The notes beneath the pieces were generated by a model, which worked only from the letters and a program-made list of their open reading frames with translations, did no database searches and was not told the DNA's origin. From Winogradskya consettensis (lineage in GTDB: Bacteria; Actinomycetota; Actinomycetes; Mycobacteriales; Micromonosporaceae), in assembly GCF_018332715.1 (NCBI RefSeq), contig NZ_BOQP01000052.1, positions 1 to 64,000 of the forward strand: a stretch of 64,000 nucleotides of DNA. Reading direction: 5' to 3'. The translations under genes and the position numbers were made by a program. The first letter of the stretch is position 1. Each line of letters begins with the position of its first letter. Below are positions 24,368-33,040 of the stretch, one piece after another.

Positions 24368-26785
24368 ATGGCCACCGCATTTGCCGATCAGCTGAGAGCA
24401 CTCGCTGATGAAGATTTGGGCGCACTCATCCAGTTGCGTCCTGATCTTGTCGTGCCCGTTCCCGCCGATGTCTCCGCTCTTGCCGTGCGCGCCCAGTCCC
24501 GGGGCTCGGTGGCTCGCTGCCTTGACGCGCTCGACGAGTTCACCCTCGCCGTGCTGGACGCTGCCCGGTTGACCCGGGACGAGCAGTCCGCCCTGACCTC
24601 GGTCGCCGCGATTCTGGAGCTGGCTCCGGAGGGGCGCGAGGCGATCGGGCGGTTGCGGGCCCGGTTCCTGCTCTACGGCCCCGACGACGCTCTGCACGTG
24701 GTGGGGACGGTCGACGAGGTCACCTCGCCGTACCCTGCCGGCCTTGGTCGTCCCGCGGACTACCTCGATCCCCAGGCGGCGGCGCTCTGCGCGGATCGGG
24801 CCAAGCTACGGCGTACGGTCCTCGCCGCTTCACCGGCCGCACGGGCCGTGCTGGACCGCCTGGCCGAGGGTCCGCCCGTCGGGGCTCTGAGCGCCGGCGG
24901 CAAGGTCGCCGAGCCGGTGCAGTGGCTGATCGACAACCACGTGCTGGTTCAGGTCTCCGAGGTCGGCCGCGCACCCCGGGCCGACGGTGAGCTGGTCGAG
25001 CTGCCCCGCGAGGTCGGAATGCTGCTGCGCCGCGATTCCGGGGCGCTGGGCGAGCTGCGCCCGCTCCCACCGGTGCCGCAGGGTCCGATCCGCGATCCGA
25101 AGTCGGTGGATTCGGCCGGTGCGGGTCAGGTCATGGAGGCGGTCCGCAACACCGAGATGCTGCTGGAGGCGTTGTCCGCCGAGCCGGCGCCGGTGCTCAA
25201 GACCGGCGGCCTGGGCGTGCGGGATCTGAAGCGCCTCAGCCGGGCGGCGACCCTGGACGAGCCGGCGACCGCCCTGTTGGTCGAGGTGGCCCATGCCGCG
25301 GGCCTGCTGGCGGAGACAGACGTCAGCGGCAGCGGCCGTGGGGTCACGACCAGTCGGGCCACGGGTACGCAGGATGAGATCTTCATGCCCACTGGCGCCT
25401 ACGACCTGTGGCGGGCCCTGAGCATCGCGCAACGCTGGGAGACGCTGGCCAACTCCTGGCTCGCGATGACCCGTCAGCCTGGCCTGATCGGGCAGCGCGA
25501 CGACCGGGACCGGCCGATCAACGTCCTCGCCCCGGACGCCGAGCGGGCGGGCGCACCCCAGGCCCGCAGGGAGGTCCTCGCCGCGCTCGCAGCCCTGGGG
25601 CCGGGAACAGCCCCGAAGGCCGATGACGTCCTCAACCTGCTCGCGTGGCAGGCACCCCGCCGGGCCCGCGGCCGTGAGGGTGCACATCGTGACGCTCTCA
25701 ACGGCGCCGCGTTGCTGGGCATCACCGGGCTCGGTGCTGCCACCTCGTACGGCCGGCTGCTGCAGTCCGTCGTCGACCCCGATGAGCATGACCCGCTGGG
25801 CACCGGCCCGGACGGCGGCCGGGCACCAGGGGCGTCGGACGCCGTACGCACCCTCGACGCACTCCTGCCCGCCCCGGTGGATCACGTACTCGTCCAGGCC
25901 GACCTGTCCGTGGTGGTGCCGGGCCCGCCCGAACCGGAGCTCGCCGCGGAGCTGGAGGTCGTCGCCGAGCTCGAATCGGGCGGCGGCGCGAGCGTGCACC
26001 GGGTCACCTCAGCAAGCGTGCGCCGGGCTCTCGACGTCGGGTACGCAGCCGCTGACCTGCACGACCTCTTCCAGCGCCGATCGCGTACCCCGATCCCGCA
26101 GGCCCTTTCCTACCTGATCGACGACGCGGCACGTAAGCACGGCGGGCTGCGCGCGGGGTCGGCCGGTTCCTACGTACGCAGTGACGACGAGGCACTGGTC
26201 GCCGAGGTGCTGGCCGATCGGCGGCTCGGCAACCTGGCACTACGCCGGCTCGCCCCGACCGTGCTGGTCAGCCCGCTGCAGTTGGCTCGGCTCCTGGGCG
26301 CGCTCCGCGACAACGGGTACGCCCCCGTAGCCGAGGACGCCGTGGGCGCGGCGGTGCTGAGCAGGCCCAAGATTCGGCGCGCTCCCACCCGTACCCCCCT
26401 GTCCATGAGAGCGGGCGACCAGGCCGGACCCCCCACGCTGGCCGGCCCCCGACTGGCCGGGGTGGTCGAACAGATCCGCCGCGGCGACATCGCCACCCGG
26501 GCGGCACGCCGCGCCCCCGTCACAGTGCGCGCGGCGAACGGCCAGAGCGTCCCCGGGTTGACCTCCGTGCAGGCCCACACACAGGCCATGGCAGTACTCC
26601 AGCAGGCCGTACGCGACAAGGCCCGGGTCTGGGTCGGCTACGTCGACTCGCACGGGGCGACGCTGTCGCGCCTGGTCCGCCCGGTCTCCCTCAGCGCGGG
26701 CTATCTGCGCGCGGAGGACGAACGGACAGAGACGTTGCATACGTTCGCCTTGCACCGGATCACGGCGGCGGTGCTCGAGGAATAG
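24368..26785 (+). CDS. helicase-associated protein paired with XPB
   Basis: An 805-residue actinobacterial protein without Walker motifs. The N-terminal region is a string of helical winged-helix-like segments (LGALIQLRPDLVVPVPADVSALAVRA split across 20-40). The middle VDHVLVQADLSVVVPGPPE begins the recognised helicase-associated domain, and the C-terminal RVWVGYVDSHGATLSRLVRPVSL is WYL-like, ending at HTFALHRITAA. It lies 189 bp upstream of the XPB helicase gene, an arrangement conserved in actinomycetes, and is probably its partner or regulator in DNA repair. The exact role is unknown. Confidence 0.75.
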   Translation: MATAFADQLRALADEDLGALIQLRPDLVVPVPADVSALAVRAQSRGSVARCLDALDEFTLAVLDAARLTRDEQSALTSVAAILELAPEGREAIGRLRARFLLYGPDDALHVVGTVDEVTSPYPAGLGRPADYLDPQAAALCADRAKLRRTVLAASPAARAVLDRLAEGPPVGALSAGGKVAEPVQWLIDNHVLVQVSEVGRAPRADGELVELPREVGMLLRRDSGALGELRPLPPVPQGPIRDPKSVDSAGAGQVMEAVRNTEMLLEALSAEPAPVLKTGGLGVRDLKRLSRAATLDEPATALLVEVAHAAGLLAETDVSGSGRGVTTSRATGTQDEIFMPTGAYDLWRALSIAQRWETLANSWLAMTRQPGLIGQRDDRDRPINVLAPDAERAGAPQARREVLAALAALGPGTAPKADDVLNLLAWQAPRRARGREGAHRDALNGAALLGITGLGAATSYGRLLQSVVDPDEHDPLGTGPDGGRAPGASDAVRTLDALLPAPVDHVLVQADLSVVVPGPPEPELAAELEVVAELESGGGASVHRVTSASVRRALDVGYAAADLHDLFQRRSRTPIPQALSYLIDDAARKHGGLRAGSAGSYVRSDDEALVAEVLADRRLGNLALRRLAPTVLVSPLQLARLLGALRDNGYAPVAEDAVGAAVLSRPKIRRAPTRTPLSMRAGDQAGPPTLAGPRLAGVVEQIRRGDIATRAARRAPVTVRAANGQSVPGLTSVQAHTQAMAVLQQAVRDKARVWVGYVDSHGATLSRLVRPVSLSAGYLRAEDERTETLHTFALHRITAAVLEE

Positions 26786-26908
26786 CGGGAGCCGGGTTCG
26801 CGCACCCCCGATTTTTCGCCGCGCGCGACCCAACCCGCCTCTTAGCTAAACGCGCAGCCCTGCCGAAGCGTTGCACCAGGAATCAACCTTCTTCAGTCCG
26901 TCGTTCGC

Positions 26909-26937
26909 CGTGTCAGACTGGAGGGTCTTCTGACACG
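26909..26937. promoter_or_regulatory. inverted repeat upstream of the XPB helicase gene
   Basis: CGTGTCAGA (26909-26917) and TCTGACACG (26929-26937) are perfect 9-bp arms around an 11-nt spacer, 37 bp before the GTG. It could be an operator or a promoter-proximal hairpin. The TGTCAG half resembles the start of the mycobacterial RecA-independent damage promoter, but no TANNNT box follows at the right distance. Confidence 0.4.
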
Positions 26938-26974
26938 CGCAGCGTGCGACAAAAGTTCGTGGAAGGGCATCCTG

Positions 26975-28636
26975 GTGAGCGGCGGACCTCTGATTGTTCA
27001 GTCCGACAAGACCCTGTTGCTGGAAGTCGACCACCCTGATGCGAAAGCGTGCCGGATGGCGATCGCGCCGTTCGCCGAGCTGGAGCGCTCGCCGGAGCAC
27101 GTGCACACCTACCGGCTGACCCCGCTGGGCCTCTGGAACGCCCGCGCCGCAGGTCACGACGCCGAGAACGTCGTAGATTCCCTGATCAAGTACTCCCGTT
27201 ACCCGGTGCCGCACGCCCTGCTGGTCGACGTGGCCGAGACCATGGACCGCTACGGCCGGCTCCAGCTCGTCAACGACCCCTCGCACGGCCTGGTCCTGCA
27301 CGGCCTCGACAAGATCGTGCTGATCGAGGTGGCGAAGAGCAAGAAACTCGCCGGCATGCTGGGCGCCCGCATCGACGACGAAACCATCGTGGTGCACCCC
27401 TCCGAGCGCGGCCGGCTCAAGCAGGCGCTGCTCAAACTCGGCTGGCCGGCCGAGGACCTCGCCGGCTACGTCGACGGCGAGGCGCACGAGATCTCACTCG
27501 CCGAGGACGGCTGGACGCTCCGCTCGTACCAGCAGGAGGCCGTCGACGGTTTCTGGGCGGGCGGCTCGGGCGTGGTCGTGCTCCCCTGCGGCGCCGGCAA
27601 GACCCTGGTCGGCGCGGCCGCGATGGCCACCGCCCAGGCCACCACGCTGATCCTGGTCACCAACACGGTCGCCGGCCGCCAGTGGAAACGCGAGCTGGTC
27701 GCCCGCACCTCCCTCACCGAGGACGAGATCGGCGAATACTCCGGCGAACGCAAAGAGATCCGCCCGGTCACCATCGCCACCTACCAGGTCCTGACGTCCC
27801 GCCGCGGCGGCGCCTTCACCCACCTCGACCTCTTCGGCGCCCGCGACTGGGGCCTGGTCATCTATGACGAGGTCCATCTCCTGCCGGCACCGATCTTCCG
27901 CTTCACCGCAGACCTCCAGGCCCGGCGTCGCCTGGGCTTGACCGCCACTCTGGTACGCGAGGACGGGCGCGAAGGCGACGTCTTCTCCCTCATCGGCCCC
28001 AAGAGGTACGACGCACCCTGGAAGGACATCGAGGCCCAGGGCTGGATCGCCCCCGCGGAGTGCACCGAGGTCCGCGTGACCCTCACCGACGCCGAACGCA
28101 TGACGTACGCCGTCACCGAGGCCGAGGAGCGCTACCGCGTCGCCGCCACCGCCCGCACGAAGCTCCCGGTCGTCCGCGCCCTGGTCGAAAAGCACGCCGG
28201 CGACCAGACGCTGGTCATCGGCGGCTACATCGAGCAGCTCCACCAACTCGGCGAATACCTCGACGCCCCGATCGTCCAAGGCTCCACGACCAACAAGGAA
28301 CGCGAACGCCTCTTCGACGAGTTCCGCTCCGGCCGCCTGCGAACCCTGGTCATCTCCAAGGTCGGCAACTTCAGCATCGACCTCCCCGAAGCCGCCGTCG
28401 CCATCCAGGTCTCCGGCACCTTCGGCTCCCGCCAAGAGGAAGCCCAACGCCTCGGCCGAGTCCTGCGCCCCAAGGCCGACGGCCGCCAGGCCCACTTCTA
28501 CACAGTCGTCTCCCGAGACACCATCGACACGGAGTACGCCGCCCACCGCCAACGTTTCCTCGCCGAACAGGGCTACGCCTACAAAATCGTCGACGCCGAC
28601 GACATCCTCGGCCCAGCCCTCCCCCAAATCGACTGA
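26975..28636 (+). CDS. XPB-type DNA repair helicase
   Basis: A 553-residue superfamily-2 helicase. An N-terminal regulatory domain (1-180) precedes helicase motif Q/I: LRSYQQEAVDGF and LPCGAGKT (Lys209). Motif II is IYDEVH (Asp298), motif III GLTATLVRED (the RED loop of XPB), and motifs V-VI are VISKVGNFSIDLPEA and RQEEAQRLGRVLRP. It resembles archaeal and mycobacterial XPB, a 3'-5' DNA helicase for repair. GTG start. The upstream helicase-associated gene probably works with it. Confidence 0.93.
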   Translation: MSGGPLIVQSDKTLLLEVDHPDAKACRMAIAPFAELERSPEHVHTYRLTPLGLWNARAAGHDAENVVDSLIKYSRYPVPHALLVDVAETMDRYGRLQLVNDPSHGLVLHGLDKIVLIEVAKSKKLAGMLGARIDDETIVVHPSERGRLKQALLKLGWPAEDLAGYVDGEAHEISLAEDGWTLRSYQQEAVDGFWAGGSGVVVLPCGAGKTLVGAAAMATAQATTLILVTNTVAGRQWKRELVARTSLTEDEIGEYSGERKEIRPVTIATYQVLTSRRGGAFTHLDLFGARDWGLVIYDEVHLLPAPIFRFTADLQARRRLGLTATLVREDGREGDVFSLIGPKRYDAPWKDIEAQGWIAPAECTEVRVTLTDAERMTYAVTEAEERYRVAATARTKLPVVRALVEKHAGDQTLVIGGYIEQLHQLGEYLDAPIVQGSTTNKERERLFDEFRSGRLRTLVISKVGNFSIDLPEAAVAIQVSGTFGSRQEEAQRLGRVLRPKADGRQAHFYTVVSRDTIDTEYAAHRQRFLAEQGYAYKIVDADDILGPALPQID

Positions 28637-29044
28637 CATCCCGCACCGCCGCGGCGCGAAGACCAGCCCCCGGCCGCGGCAACGACTGTCAGCCCGCCGT
28701 CCGGGGTCACGGCACGGCACGGGGGCCAGTTAGCGGTCCGGGTCGGCACGGCCCGGGTCATGGCACGGCCGGGGTCAGCTAGCGGTCCGGTCGGCCCCGG
28801 TCATGGCACGGCCGGGGTCAGCTAGCGGTCCGGTCGGCCCCGGTCATGGCACGGCCGAGGTCAGCTAGCGGCCCGGGTCGGCCCGGCCCGGCCCGGGTCA
28901 TGGCACGGTCGGAGTCCAGGTCGGCACGGTCCGGGGTTATGCCACGGTCCGGGGTTAAGGGACGGTCCGGGTCAGTTCGCGGTCCGGGGTCAGTTCGCGG
29001 TCTGGGGTCAGATTCGCGGTCCGGGGTCAGTTCGCGGTCTGGGG
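28637..29044. repeat. gene-free region with two tandem repeat arrays
   Basis: First array, about 28730-28912: 43-bp units (CATGGCACGG at 28759, 28802 and 28845, then 28899 in an expanded copy), each with (G)GTCAGCTAGCGGTCCGG and GGTCATGGCACGG. A transition zone of degenerate GGTCCGGGGTTA pieces follows, then an 18-bp array from 28972. No coding gene is supported between the XPB stop and 29045. Confidence 0.85.
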
Positions 29045-29062
29045 TCAGTTCGCGGTCTGGGT
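28972..29062 (-). repeat. 18-bp repeats containing the stop codon of the downstream-ending gene
   Basis: TCAGTTCGCGGTC(T/C)GGGG units begin at 28972, 28990, 29008 (one extra base), 29027 and 29045. The copy at 29045 is the real end of the minus-strand gene (residues TQTAN and stop). On the minus strand the next copy again reads PQTAN plus TGA in frame. Confidence 0.88.
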
Positions 29063-30604
29063 CGGAGCGATGGTGGTCGGCAGCGTTGTGGGCGTTGTGC
29101 CGCTGGTCGTGCCGGCCTCGGTGGTGGCGGGATCTGCCGGGATGGCCTGATCCGCCGAACCCTCCTGCTCAGCCGTGTTTGTCTCATCAGCCGGGTCTGG
29201 CAGGCCCGCCGGGTCCGCCGGGATGACCGAGTCGGGCAGCGGGCCGGCCGGGACCGCGGTGCCTGACTCGGAGATGTCGGAGCTGTGCGTGAGGGCGAGC
29301 CCGAGGCCGCATCCGATGAAGGCGAAGACGACGATCGCGATCCCGCCGATCAGCAGGGCCCCGAACCAAGGTCGCGTCGATCGTGTCATCCGGATCGGGG
29401 CCAGCGGCATGCCCGCGATCGGCGGTATCGTCGAGTAGGGCACCCCGCTGAAGCTCGGCGGGAACGGGCCGCGCCGGCCGCCACGCGACGCACCGTGCGG
29501 CGCCGGTGCCGGGGCCGAACCCGAGAAGCTGGAGCCTTGCCGTTGGCCCGAGCCCCGAACTCGATCGGGCGCCGGCGGAATGGCCGGGGCAGACCGCGGC
29601 GGGACATAAGCTTCGGGCTTCGGCGCGGGCGGCACGTAGGCCTCCGGCACCGTCGCCACGCCGCCACCACCCTGTCCGACCTCGGCAGACACCGGTCCGG
29701 CAGCTCCTGGGGCCGGCACTGAAGCCGCCCGACCCGCCACGCTGACACCCAGCAACGACGCCGGCCCATAAGCAGGAACCGCAGTCGCCAAACCACCGGC
29801 TGCCGGCCCACCACCCGCCGCAGCAGCACCCGGCCCACCAACTGCCGACCCAGCAGCAGCCGACCCAGCAGCACCCGGCCCACCAACTGCCGGCCCAGCA
29901 GCCGATTCACCAGCCGGTGAAACCACAGCCGACATGCCGCCCGAGCCCGCAGCCCCCGGGACAGCGGACGGCCCGGACGCCGCCATGGCCATCGGCGCGG
30001 AAGCCACGGAAGCCCTCCCGCCAGCAAAAGCCGGACCATCAGAACCCACGGCAGCTGGAGATACGCCGGCAGAGCTCGGGGCCGGTGCGGTGAGGGCCAC
30101 GACGGCGCGGCCGGAGAAGCGGGCTGCGGCGCCCTCGAAGATCGAGGGGATCGCGGCCTGGCTTGCGGTGCTGCCCAGACCGGCCTCCTCGAAGGCCGCA
30201 GCCGCGATCGCCGCCGGGCTGCCGAGACGTTCGAGGATGTCGAGCAGTTCGGTCTCGCCGAGAGCGGGATGCTCGGCGCGTTCGTTGGTGATGTGGGCTT
30301 CGAGGTCACGCAGGAGCTCGCGGCGCTGGAGCACCGGTAGACCGCTGACGTGCTGTTCGAGCTCGCGCAGATACTCCGCGACAAGCCCGTCCAGAGCCTC
30401 CCGGCTGTCACGCCCATTGGCAGGAGCACCGGCGGCAGAGCCGACCGGCACGCCAGCAGCAGCGTCAGCCGAGATAGCAGCGGCAGAGCCGACCGGCACG
30501 CCAGCAGCAGCGTCAGCCGAGACAGCAGCGGCAGAGCCAGCCGGAATGCCAGCGGCAGAGCCGGCCGGGGCGCCGGCGGAAGTGGTGTTGATTTCGGCGC
30601 TCAC
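29045..30604 (-). CDS. HAAS/DUF1700-type membrane protein controlled by PadR
   Basis: A 519-residue protein. Residues about 1-65 are Ala/Gly/Val repeats (ISADAAAGVPVGSAA in tandem, a 48-bp DNA repeat). Residues 70-145 form a helical HAAS/DUF1700-like domain (LDGLVAEYLRELEQHVSGL, LRDLEAHITNE, ILERLGSPAAIA). A long low-complexity Ala/Gly/Pro segment follows, then one membrane helix near 430-450 (WFGALLIGGIAIVVFAFIG) and an acidic tail. HAAS proteins are regularly paired with PadR regulators, as here: the GTG start overlaps the padR stop (GTGA). Function unknown. Confidence 0.7.
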   Translation of the reverse strand: MSAEINTTSAGAPAGSAAGIPAGSAAAVSADAAAGVPVGSAAAISADAAAGVPVGSAAGAPANGRDSREALDGLVAEYLRELEQHVSGLPVLQRRELLRDLEAHITNERAEHPALGETELLDILERLGSPAAIAAAAFEEAGLGSTASQAAIPSIFEGAAARFSGRAVVALTAPAPSSAGVSPAAVGSDGPAFAGGRASVASAPMAMAASGPSAVPGAAGSGGMSAVVSPAGESAAGPAVGGPGAAGSAAAGSAVGGPGAAAAGGGPAAGGLATAVPAYGPASLLGVSVAGRAASVPAPGAAGPVSAEVGQGGGGVATVPEAYVPPAPKPEAYVPPRSAPAIPPAPDRVRGSGQRQGSSFSGSAPAPAPHGASRGGRRGPFPPSFSGVPYSTIPPIAGMPLAPIRMTRSTRPWFGALLIGGIAIVVFAFIGCGLGLALTHSSDISESGTAVPAGPLPDSVIPADPAGLPDPADETNTAEQEGSADQAIPADPATTEAGTTSGTTPTTLPTTIAPTQTAN

Positions 30605-30942
30605 TGGTCACCGGTCCCTACGAGGCGGTCGACGGTCTGGCGGAACGAGGTCCATTCCGTGCGGAAGTGGGTGAGCGCTGACCGGCCGCTGTCGGTCAGG
30701 GCGTAGTACCGCCGGGGTGGACCTGAGGGGGATTCGCTCCATTTGCTGTCCAGCCAGCCGGCTCGGCGCAGGCGGGAGAGCAGGGGGTAGATCGTGCCTT
30801 CGGTGGCGGTGAGGTTGGGTTCGTCGCCGAGGCGGCGCACGATCTCGGTGCCGTACCGGTCTTCGTGCTCGACCATGGCCAGGACGCAGAACTCGAGGGT
30901 TCCGCGTCGCAGGCCGGTCGAGAGCTGAGCGACATCCGCCAT
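30601..30942 (-). CDS. PadR family transcriptional regulator
   Basis: A 113-residue PadR-s1 type winged-helix regulator: LRRGTLEFCVLAMVEHEDRYGTEI, then EGTIYPLLSRLRRAGWL (recognition helix) and PPRRYYALTDSGR (wing). It should repress its own operon, which includes the HAAS membrane protein. A 23-bp palindrome lies 10 bp upstream and overlaps a TACCGT -10 box placed 7 nt before the ATG, indicating a leaderless, autoregulated transcript. Confidence 0.9.
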   Translation of the reverse strand: MADVAQLSTGLRRGTLEFCVLAMVEHEDRYGTEIVRRLGDEPNLTATEGTIYPLLSRLRRAGWLDSKWSESPSGPPRRYYALTDSGRSALTHFRTEWTSFRQTVDRLVGTGDQ

Positions 30943-30951
30943 GCGTCACAC

Positions 30952-30974
30952 GGTACCTTGCGCCGCAAGGTACC
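30952..30974. promoter_or_regulatory. PadR operator palindrome
   Basis: GGTACCTTGCG (30952-30962), one centre base, then CGCAAGGTACC (30964-30974): 11-bp arms with no mismatch. It ends exactly at the LigD polymerase stop codon and overlaps the padR -10 (TACCGT on the minus strand, 30950-30955). Confidence 0.7.
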
Positions 30975-31895
30975 TCAAGAAGCAAGCAGGTCAGGCAGCA
31001 AAGGCCCAGGTGAGAGCAGATCAGCGAGCAGATCCCCGTGTGTGGACAGTCGCGAGAGCAACTCCCCCGCCGAGAATTGCCGCGCCGGCGAAGCCCCCGT
31101 AGCCATAGCCTCAACCTCGTCCCACGTCAACGGCGTCGAAGCGGTCGGCGAGGGCTGAGCGCGCAGCGAATAGGGCGCCACGGTCGTCTTGGCCGCCGCG
31201 TTCTGGCTCCAGTCGATGAAGACCTTTCCGGGCCGCACCGCCCGCGCCATCTTCGCGGTGATCGAGCCCGGGACCCGCGCGGACAATTCCTCCGCGACGC
31301 GCTTGGCGTACCCGGTGACAATCTCGGCATTCTGCCGGGCGGAGATCGGCACGCAGAGTTGCATCCCCTTCTTTCCGGAAGTCTTCGGGTACGCGCGGAG
31401 CCCGTCCTCGCTCAACCGATCCCGCATGAGCATCGCCACGGCACAGCACTCCTGCAACGCGGCCGGAGCCCCGGGATCGAGGTCGACGACGAGCAGATCC
31501 GGATCACTGCCGACCCGCCACTGCGGCGTGTGGAGCTCCAGTGAGGCGAGGTTGGCGACCCACACGAGCGTGGCCAGCTCGTCGACGACCACGAAGTCGA
31601 TCGTTTCGCGGGATTTGGTGGAGCCGGGTACGGGCAGCGTCTCCAGCCGTACCCATGAGGGTGTTCCGCCCGGGGCGTTCTTCTCGAAGAAATGCGCGCC
31701 GTCGACGCCGTTGGGGTATCGGATCCGCGTGAGCGCCCGGCCTTCCAGATGCGGCAGGAGCAGCGGGGCGACCCGGGTGTAGTAGTCGATGACCTCGCCC
31801 TTGGTGAATCCCGCGCCGGGATACATCAGTTTGTCGAGGTTGGACAGCTCGAGATCGCGGCCCTCGATCTGGACCGGGAACCGTTCAGCTGCCAT
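30975..31895 (-). CDS. LigD-type polymerase domain protein
   Basis: A 306-residue stand-alone archaeo-eukaryotic-primase-like polymerase of non-homologous end joining. LSNLDKLMYPGAGFTKGEVI, HFFEKNAPGGTPSW and the catalytic DLLVVDLDPG (metal-binding Asp-x-Asp) are clear. In the nucleotide-binding segment the usual TSG--GLH reads KTSGKKGMQLCVP, with Gln in place of His. FIDWSQNAAAKTTVAPYSLR is the conserved end. It overlaps the ligase gene by 11 bp. Expected to fill and extend DNA ends, inserting ribonucleotides. Confidence 0.88.
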   Translation of the reverse strand: MAAERFPVQIEGRDLELSNLDKLMYPGAGFTKGEVIDYYTRVAPLLLPHLEGRALTRIRYPNGVDGAHFFEKNAPGGTPSWVRLETLPVPGSTKSRETIDFVVVDELATLVWVANLASLELHTPQWRVGSDPDLLVVDLDPGAPAALQECCAVAMLMRDRLSEDGLRAYPKTSGKKGMQLCVPISARQNAEIVTGYAKRVAEELSARVPGSITAKMARAVRPGKVFIDWSQNAAAKTTVAPYSLRAQPSPTASTPLTWDEVEAMATGASPARQFSAGELLSRLSTHGDLLADLLSPGPLLPDLLAS

Positions 31896-32841
31896 CGTCG
31901 GGCTCCTCCTCCACGCACTCGGCCGGCGTCTTGTCGGGGCGCAGCCGCAGGAAGCGGGGAAAACGCAGCCGCCCGTCCGGGGTCAGGTTGCCGTAGCGCA
32001 CCTCGACCACCAGGTCGGGGCTTACCCAGTGCGCGCCGCGGGCATCCTCGCGCGGCACGGCTCCCGCGGCGAACGGCGATTCCCGTGCGACGAGCGGGGC
32101 CAGCGCGGAGAGCAGATCGTGCTCGGCTGCGGCTCCGATGCCCCCGCCGACCCGGCCCCGGAAGCGCAGCTGTCCGCCCGGCTCCGGCACGCCCACGAGC
32201 AGCCCGCCCAGTTTGCGTGCCCCGGACCGCCACCCGCCGATGACGTAGTCGCCGGTCCGATCGAACTTGACCTTGATCCAGTCCGGGGTACGGGCGCCCG
32301 GCAGGTACGGGGAGTCCAGCCGCTTGGCCATCACCCCTTCGAGACTGTTCTCCCGGGCGGCCGTCTCGGTGGCGGCTCCGTCGGTGAACGCCGGCGGTAC
32401 GGTCCACCGTCCGACGCCGAGGTTGAGTTCTTCGAGACGAGCGCGCCTTTCCGCGTACCCGAGGCCGAGCAGTGATTGTCCGTCGTAGCGCAACAGGTCG
32501 AAGATCATGTAGGTGACCGGCAGCGTGACCGCGAGGCGCGCCGCCTTGCTGGTGTCCCGCACGTGCATGCGTTCGGCGAGCGAGGTGAACGACGGCCGGC
32601 CGAGGTTGTTCAGGACCACCATCTCGCCGTCGAGCAGGGTGTCGGGCGGCAGCCGCAGCGCGGCGATCTCGGGGTAGGCCGCGGTGACCGACGTGCCGGA
32701 CCTGGCCCAGAGCCGGGGCGGCCCGCCCCCGAACGACGCGAGGACCCGGACACCGTCCCACTTGAACTCGTAACCCCAGTTCCCGCCCAGCGGCAGCGGG
32801 CCCGCGGAGGCGAGCATCGGCGACAAGGGGGCTCCCGGCAC
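31885..32841 (-). CDS. ATP-dependent DNA ligase, LigD ligase type
   Basis: A 318-residue ligase. Motif I is FKWDGVRV with adenylated Lys27; motif III is LLDGEMVVLN; motif IV SLEGVMAKRL; motif V WIKVKF; the OB-fold follows (VSPDLVVEVRYGNLTPDGRL). Together with the overlapping polymerase gene and the divergent ku it forms an end-joining set in which LigD is split into two genes and no nuclease domain is present. GTG start. It could also act in other nick repair. Confidence 0.9.
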   Translation of the reverse strand: MPGAPLSPMLASAGPLPLGGNWGYEFKWDGVRVLASFGGGPPRLWARSGTSVTAAYPEIAALRLPPDTLLDGEMVVLNNLGRPSFTSLAERMHVRDTSKAARLAVTLPVTYMIFDLLRYDGQSLLGLGYAERRARLEELNLGVGRWTVPPAFTDGAATETAARENSLEGVMAKRLDSPYLPGARTPDWIKVKFDRTGDYVIGGWRSGARKLGGLLVGVPEPGGQLRFRGRVGGGIGAAAEHDLLSALAPLVARESPFAAGAVPREDARGAHWVSPDLVVEVRYGNLTPDGRLRFPRFLRLRPDKTPAECVEEEPDDGS

Positions 32842-33040
32842 GTGATCACCATAGGCAGCGGTACGCCCGCGGGACGGAAAACCGGCAATCGATCATCCCA
32901 GGGCGGCAAGCACCGTTTAACACATTTATCGACATCGAGGTACATACCGCAGTCATGACGCTGCACCGAAACCTTACGCACACGCCCCACGAGTGCCATC
33001 CTTGATCGAAGAGGCAGCTCACGAGGGGCAGGAGTCGGCC

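Noticed and set aside
28730..29062. Possible CRISPR array in the repeats after the XPB gene
   Set aside because: The 43-bp and 18-bp units are directly adjacent with no unique spacers between them, and there are no cas genes.
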